In this document: positions 12,417-14,223 of the stretch, piece after piece | Layout: each line of letters opens with the position of its first letter | Position numbering within the stretch: position 1 is the stretch's first letter | Assembly (NCBI GenBank): GCA_002789815.1 | Contig: PFTZ01000003.1 | Span: 1-14,223 of the forward strand | Direction of reading: 5' to 3' | Length of the DNA stretch: 14,223 bases | From: Candidatus Berkelbacteria bacterium CG_4_9_14_3_um_filter_39_23 | Lineage (GTDB): Bacteria; Patescibacteriota; UBA1384; GWA2-35-9; CG2-30-39-44 | The notes under the pieces: generated by a model | Databases searched by the model: none | What the model was told of the DNA's origin: nothing | What the model saw: only the letters and a program-made list of their open reading frames with translations | Position numbers and translations under genes: made by a program

Positions 12417-12935
12417 ATGCTTAACAAATATATTAAATGGATTAAAAGAGGCAATATTTTACTAATTCCGTTTGACACAGTCTGGGGACTGGCAACTGAC
12501 GCGACTAATAACATAGCAGTGAAAAAGATTTTTTTAATCAAGAAACGACCATTATCTAAACCGATTTCTGTTTTAATGCCCAACGCAAAGTATAGCCGTG
12601 GCAACTTCACTTATTTGATAAAATATAAAGAAAAACCGCAATTATGCCCGTTATGTTTTTCTGATATAAATAATTTTGTGGTAGGGGAGAGGTTGATTGA
12701 AAAAAAATATCTGATTCAAAAAATTTGCGTGGCTTACGGAAGACCTCTGACAGCCACTTCGGCAAATTTATCAAACGCTACGGCAATAATAAATTATTTA
12801 GATGCTCAAAATTTTTATCAGCTAATTCCAGAATGCTATAAAAAAAATGTGATGCTGGTTAACTCTAAAATAAATATGTCTGGCAAACCATCGCAAATTA
12901 TTGATTTAACTGGCGACAAACCAAAAAAAAATTGA
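12417..12935 (+). CDS. YrdC/Sua5-domain protein, diverged (threonylcarbamoyl-AMP synthase family)
   Basis: Family members make threonylcarbamoyl-AMP for the t6A modification of ANN-decoding tRNAs. Landmarks in order: IPFDTVWGLATDAT (17-30, family PTDTVYGL), KKIFLIKKRPLSKPISVLM (36-54, the KxR motif), RGNFTYLIK (61-69, diverged from the PGPLTLIL strand), VVGERL (88-93, family VGVR), YGRPLTATSANLSN (107-120) and GKPSQIIDLTGD (156-167, family PSTIVDL). At 172 residues it is short: the helix of about 30 residues expected between ISVLM and the PGP strand is missing, and an unusual LCPLC (Cys77, Cys80) lies before VVGERL. It may be a reduced functional enzyme or a paralogue with a changed role. tRNA-Leu follows 35 bases downstream. 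Confidence 0.8.
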   Translation: MLNKYIKWIKRGNILLIPFDTVWGLATDATNNIAVKKIFLIKKRPLSKPISVLMPNAKYSRGNFTYLIKYKEKPQLCPLCFSDINNFVVGERLIEKKYLIQKICVAYGRPLTATSANLSNATAIINYLDAQNFYQLIPECYKKNVMLVNSKINMSGKPSQIIDLTGDKPKKN

Positions 12936-12960
12936 AAGAATAATCAAAAATTGATAAAAT
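12932..12960 (+). promoter_or_regulatory. Promoter of tRNA-Leu(CAA)
   Basis: TTGAAA (12932-12937), a 17-base spacer and TAAAAT (12955-12960), with TG at 12952-12953 as an extended -10. The -35 overlaps the TGA of the YrdC-domain gene. Transcription would start about 4 bases before the mature tRNA. Confidence 0.6.
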
Positions 12961-12970
12961 ATAGTTATAT

Positions 12971-13053
12971 GCCCAGGTGGTGGAATGGCAGACACGCAGG
13001 ACTCAAAATCCTGTGCTCGCAAGAGCATGCGAGTTCGACTCTCGCCCTGGGCA
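12971..13053 (+). tRNA. tRNA-Leu(CAA)
   Basis: A class II cloverleaf of 83 bases. The acceptor stem GCCCAGG/CCTGGGC is perfect. The anticodon stem CAGGA/TCCTG encloses loop CTCAAAA, giving anticodon CAA. The long variable arm is GCTC-GCAA-GAGC, and the T arm is GCGAG-TTCGACT-CTCGC. CCA is not encoded. Confidence 0.96.
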
Positions 13054-13089
13054 AATATCCAACCAGCGTAAAAAATCGCGAGATATTTG
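13052..13089 (+). repeat. Inverted repeat at the 3' end of tRNA-Leu
   Basis: caaatatc (13052-13059) is complementary to gatatttg (13082-13089) across a 22-base gap. It begins at the last base pair of the tRNA, so it may take part in 3' processing or be fortuitous in AT-rich DNA. Confidence 0.4.
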
Positions 13090-13104
13090 TAATTTTAAAT
13101 TAAA

Positions 13105-13130
13105 TCAAGCTAGGCGCGCTTGAGTTTTTA
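13105..13130 (+). terminator. Rho-independent terminator after tRNA-Leu
   Basis: tcaagc (13105-13110) pairs with gcttga (13118-13123) around a 7-base loop and is followed by gttttta. It is placed to end the tRNA-Leu transcript 52 bases after the gene. Confidence 0.55.
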
Positions 13131-13188
13131 GATTAAAATACTAAACTATGAATAATTTAATCAGCGAACATTGACAAGGAGGTTGGAA

Positions 13189-13605
13189 TTGCCATCAACA
13201 AAAAAACTGGAAATTCCGGTTGAGATTTTGCAAGAAGTATTTTTTGAAGCTGGGCTAGCTGGGTGGGTAAGTGGCGCCGAGCCAACCAAATTACCCGAAT
13301 TCCCGGGATCGCACCAATTCCGTTTTGAAAAACAAACCGAATATGGCAAAGTAGTTGTGCTTGATACTTACTGGGCTCAAGAAGGATCAAACGTCAGCTG
13401 GGGATTTACAAACATTCATCATAATAACGATATTGTCTGGCATATGCGTTATGGCGGAGCGTATCAAAAAGAAGCGATTATTTGTGTTAAACAAGCGATC
13501 AAACAAGCGTACGAGAGCAAAGTATTTTTTGGTGGTAGGGGATTTTCCGATATTGAAAACTATAATAGAACTATATATTACCAAAATGTTCCAGATGTTA
13601 ACTAA
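13189..13605 (+). CDS. DUF5680-like protein, N-terminal part of an interrupted gene
   Basis: 138 residues from TTG 13189, six bases after AGGAGG (13177-13182); TTG codons at 13171 and 13183 lie before or within that site and are rejected. Function is unknown. The segment KVVVLDTYWAQEGSNVSWG, then NDIVWHMRYGGAY, resembles the DUF5680 pattern (DSYxG, a W/F-rich strand, VWxMxYxG), usually found in small stand-alone or HTH-linked proteins. It ends at TAA 13603 after YYQNVPDVN, but the same frame continues with matching family sequence, so this is probably a truncated product of a gene hit by a stop mutation. An eight-codon frame (ATG 13148 to TGA 13174) ends just before the ribosome site. The family call rests on memory of the motif pattern. 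Confidence 0.6.
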   Translation: MPSTKKLEIPVEILQEVFFEAGLAGWVSGAEPTKLPEFPGSHQFRFEKQTEYGKVVVLDTYWAQEGSNVSWGFTNIHHNNDIVWHMRYGGAYQKEAIICVKQAIKQAYESKVFFGGRGFSDIENYNRTIYYQNVPDVN

Positions 13606-13725
13606 AATTTTATCGGATTCTCTGGTAGGAAAAATGTATTTAGTCCCCCTGCTTTTCCTGGTTGTTATAGAGATTTGGTGCTTGGCTATCACGATTATTC
13701 TGGCGGACTTCTACTTTACCCCTAA
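13606..13725 (+). pseudogene. C-terminal remainder of the DUF5680-like gene after an in-frame TAA
   Basis: In the same frame as the preceding coding sequence, 39 codons follow the TAA before the next stop (TAA 13723-13725). They encode NFIGFSGRKNVF and later LVLGYHDYSGGLLYP, which fits the expected end of the family (an F-x-G-x-E-like strand, then YHGG-L). No frameshift is needed to join the halves; a single base change, for example from CAA, would restore one 178-residue protein. There is no start codon or ribosome site for separate expression. TGA, not TAA, is the codon recoded in some Patescibacteria, so recoding is unlikely. Confidence 0.55.
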
Positions 13726-13754
13726 TATGTTGCATTTTCCTTTGTCCTAACTTT

Positions 13755-13785
13755 ACTGCCTTGGTTTTTGCCGTGGCAGTTTTTG
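13755..13785 (+). terminator. Rho-independent terminator after the DUF5680-like gene
   Basis: actgcc (13755-13760) pairs with ggcagt (13775-13780), with an inner gg/cc pair, followed by ttttgatttt. It lies 30 bases after the second stop codon (13725), supporting the view that the gene originally ended there. Bases 13786-13966 show no convincing gene; one 21-codon frame (ATG 13809) has no support. Confidence 0.65.
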
Positions 13786-13966
13786 ATTTTATACTGAAAA
13801 AGAGTAAAATGTATATAGATCGAAATAATGTTCGCAGATACGCAAATATTGCAGATTACACAAATAAAAATTAAATTAAAAATTTGTCGTACGAATATCC
13901 GCAAAAATTTCTTGCTTGGCGTGATCGCTGTGATATGAGGTATATGAAAACTGCGAAAATAGACAT

Positions 13967-13996
13967 TTGATATTAGCTGTTAGATTTTAATATACA
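13967..13996 (+). promoter_or_regulatory. Probable promoter of tRNA-Val(UAC)
   Basis: TTGATA (13967-13972), an 18-base spacer and TATACA (13991-13996), 16 bases before the tRNA. The last two bases of the -10 are the first two of the repeat cacgacttacgcaa. TAATAT at 13988-13993 is an alternative -10. Confidence 0.4.
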
Positions 13997-14008
13997 CGAC
14001 TTACGCAA
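13995..14008 (+). repeat. cacgacttacgcaa motif, copy before tRNA-Val
   Basis: An exact 14-base copy, ending 4 bases before the 5' end of tRNA-Val. An identical copy in the same orientation follows the tRNA at 14100-14113, and a variant forms the left end of the element at 8476. Confidence 0.7.
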
Positions 14009-14012
14009 ATAT

Positions 14013-14085
14013 GCACCCGTAGCTCAGCGGTTAGAGCGCTTGGTTTACATCCAAGAAGTCGTCCGTCCGAATCGGACCGGGTGCA
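14013..14085 (+). tRNA. tRNA-Val(UAC), with unusual T loop
   Basis: A cloverleaf of 73 bases with perfect acceptor stem GCACCCG/CGGGTGC. The anticodon stem CTTGG/CCAAG encloses loop TTTACAT, giving anticodon TAC. The T stem GTCCG/CGGAC is perfect, but the loop reads TCCGAAT, with C at position 55 where nearly all tRNAs have U (pseudouridine). CCA is not encoded. Confidence 0.93.
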
Positions 14086-14099
14086 GATTATTTTAAATT

Positions 14100-14113
14100 C
14101 ACGACTTACGCAA
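14100..14113 (+). repeat. cacgacttacgcaa motif, copy after tRNA-Val
   Basis: Identical to 13995-14008 and in the same orientation, 14 bases after the tRNA 3' end, so the tRNA lies between two direct copies. It is followed by REP-like hairpins, like those inside the element after tRNA-Ala(CGC). Confidence 0.7.
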
Positions 14114-14130
14114 CAATTCCGTTTATTGTC

Positions 14131-14210
14131 ATTCCCGTGAAAACGGGAATCCAGCCCAAATGGATCCCGCATCAAATGCGGGATGACGGGAGGGATTGGA
14201 TCCCCAATCC
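14131..14210. repeat. Cluster of REP-like hairpins
   Basis: Three hairpins in a row: attcccgt/acgggaat (14131-14150, loop gaaa), atcccgcat/atgcgggat (14164-14184, loop caa, then gac) and ggattgg/ccaatcc (14193-14210, loop atcc). The first two belong to the same gattcccgc/gcgggaatgac type as 8608-8627. The cluster runs towards the window end, where gaagcgcttc begins another palindrome. Confidence 0.7.
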
Positions 14211-14223
14211 GAAGCGCTTCGCT

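Noticed and set aside
13171..13188. TTG at 13171 as the start of the DUF5680-like gene
   Set aside because: It lies upstream of the AGGAGG site, which would then be inside the coding sequence; TTG 13189 has correct spacing.
13355..13750. 131-codon frame overlapping the DUF5680-like gene
   Set aside because: It is an out-of-frame shadow with low-complexity hydrophobic sequence and no ribosome site; the other frame carries the family motifs on both sides of the stop.
13809..13874. 21-codon frame after the DUF5680-like gene
   Set aside because: It is very short with no clear ribosome site and no recognisable sequence, and it lies after a terminator in AT-rich spacer.
1..14223. Alternative genetic code with UGA as glycine or tryptophan
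   Set aside because: TGA ends the MMPL gene, mutase copies 1 and 2, the YrdC-domain gene and the 11287 gene at the expected positions, and no gene needs UGA read-through.

Overview
The window is AT-rich, gene-dense bacterial chromosome. It most likely comes from a Patescibacteria (Candidate Phyla Radiation) genome. The reasons are short and divergent enzymes (a 358-residue enolase, a 172-residue YrdC-domain protein), few Shine-Dalgarno sites, mostly CCA-less tRNA genes, two small conserved-looking proteins of unknown function, and many short intergenic hairpin repeats. TGA is used as a normal stop, so this is not a UGA-recoding lineage. The phylum is an inference; no marker gene fixes it.

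Layout. Bases 1-365 are the 3' end of an MMPL/RND-type membrane transporter. A 350-base gap follows with a terminator-like hairpin and a large GC-rich inverted repeat, then tRNA-Ala(GGC) on the minus strand. Bases 983-8150 form a plus-strand sugar-phosphate/lower-glycolysis cluster: bifunctional phosphoglucose/phosphomannose isomerase, a short divergent enolase, and three consecutive phosphoglycerate mutases of the cofactor-independent (GpmI) family. The first two mutases keep every catalytic residue I can map. The third starts inside the stop codon of the second (ATGA) and has lost one metal ligand and all five active-site arginines. Bases 8151-8702 hold two related hairpins, tRNA-Ala(CGC) and a small repeat element.

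Bases 8703-11163 encode a PIF1/RecD-like helicase with a RecQ-type C-terminal HTH, a DUF167 protein and an ArsR-type regulator. Three copies of a 12-bp palindrome lie around the regulator, the last forming its own 3' end. On the minus strand (11287-12337) are a small helical protein and a multi-pass membrane protein with a CPVC motif, 4 bases apart. A diverged YrdC/Sua5-domain gene, tRNA-Leu(CAA), a DUF5680-like gene broken by an in-frame TAA, tRNA-Val(UAC) and REP-like hairpins close the window.

How the genes fit together. Isomerase, mutase and enolase work in hexose-phosphate interconversion and in the 3-phosphoglycerate to phosphoenolpyruvate segment. The tandem mutases, one degenerate and translationally coupled to an apparently active copy, are the most unusual feature. 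A second theme is a 14-base motif (cacgacttacgcaa) that recurs beside two tRNA genes and overlaps possible promoter elements. A third is the mix of start signals: several genes have ATG only a few bases after a -10 box and no Shine-Dalgarno, while the two TTG-start genes have strong AAGGAGG sites.
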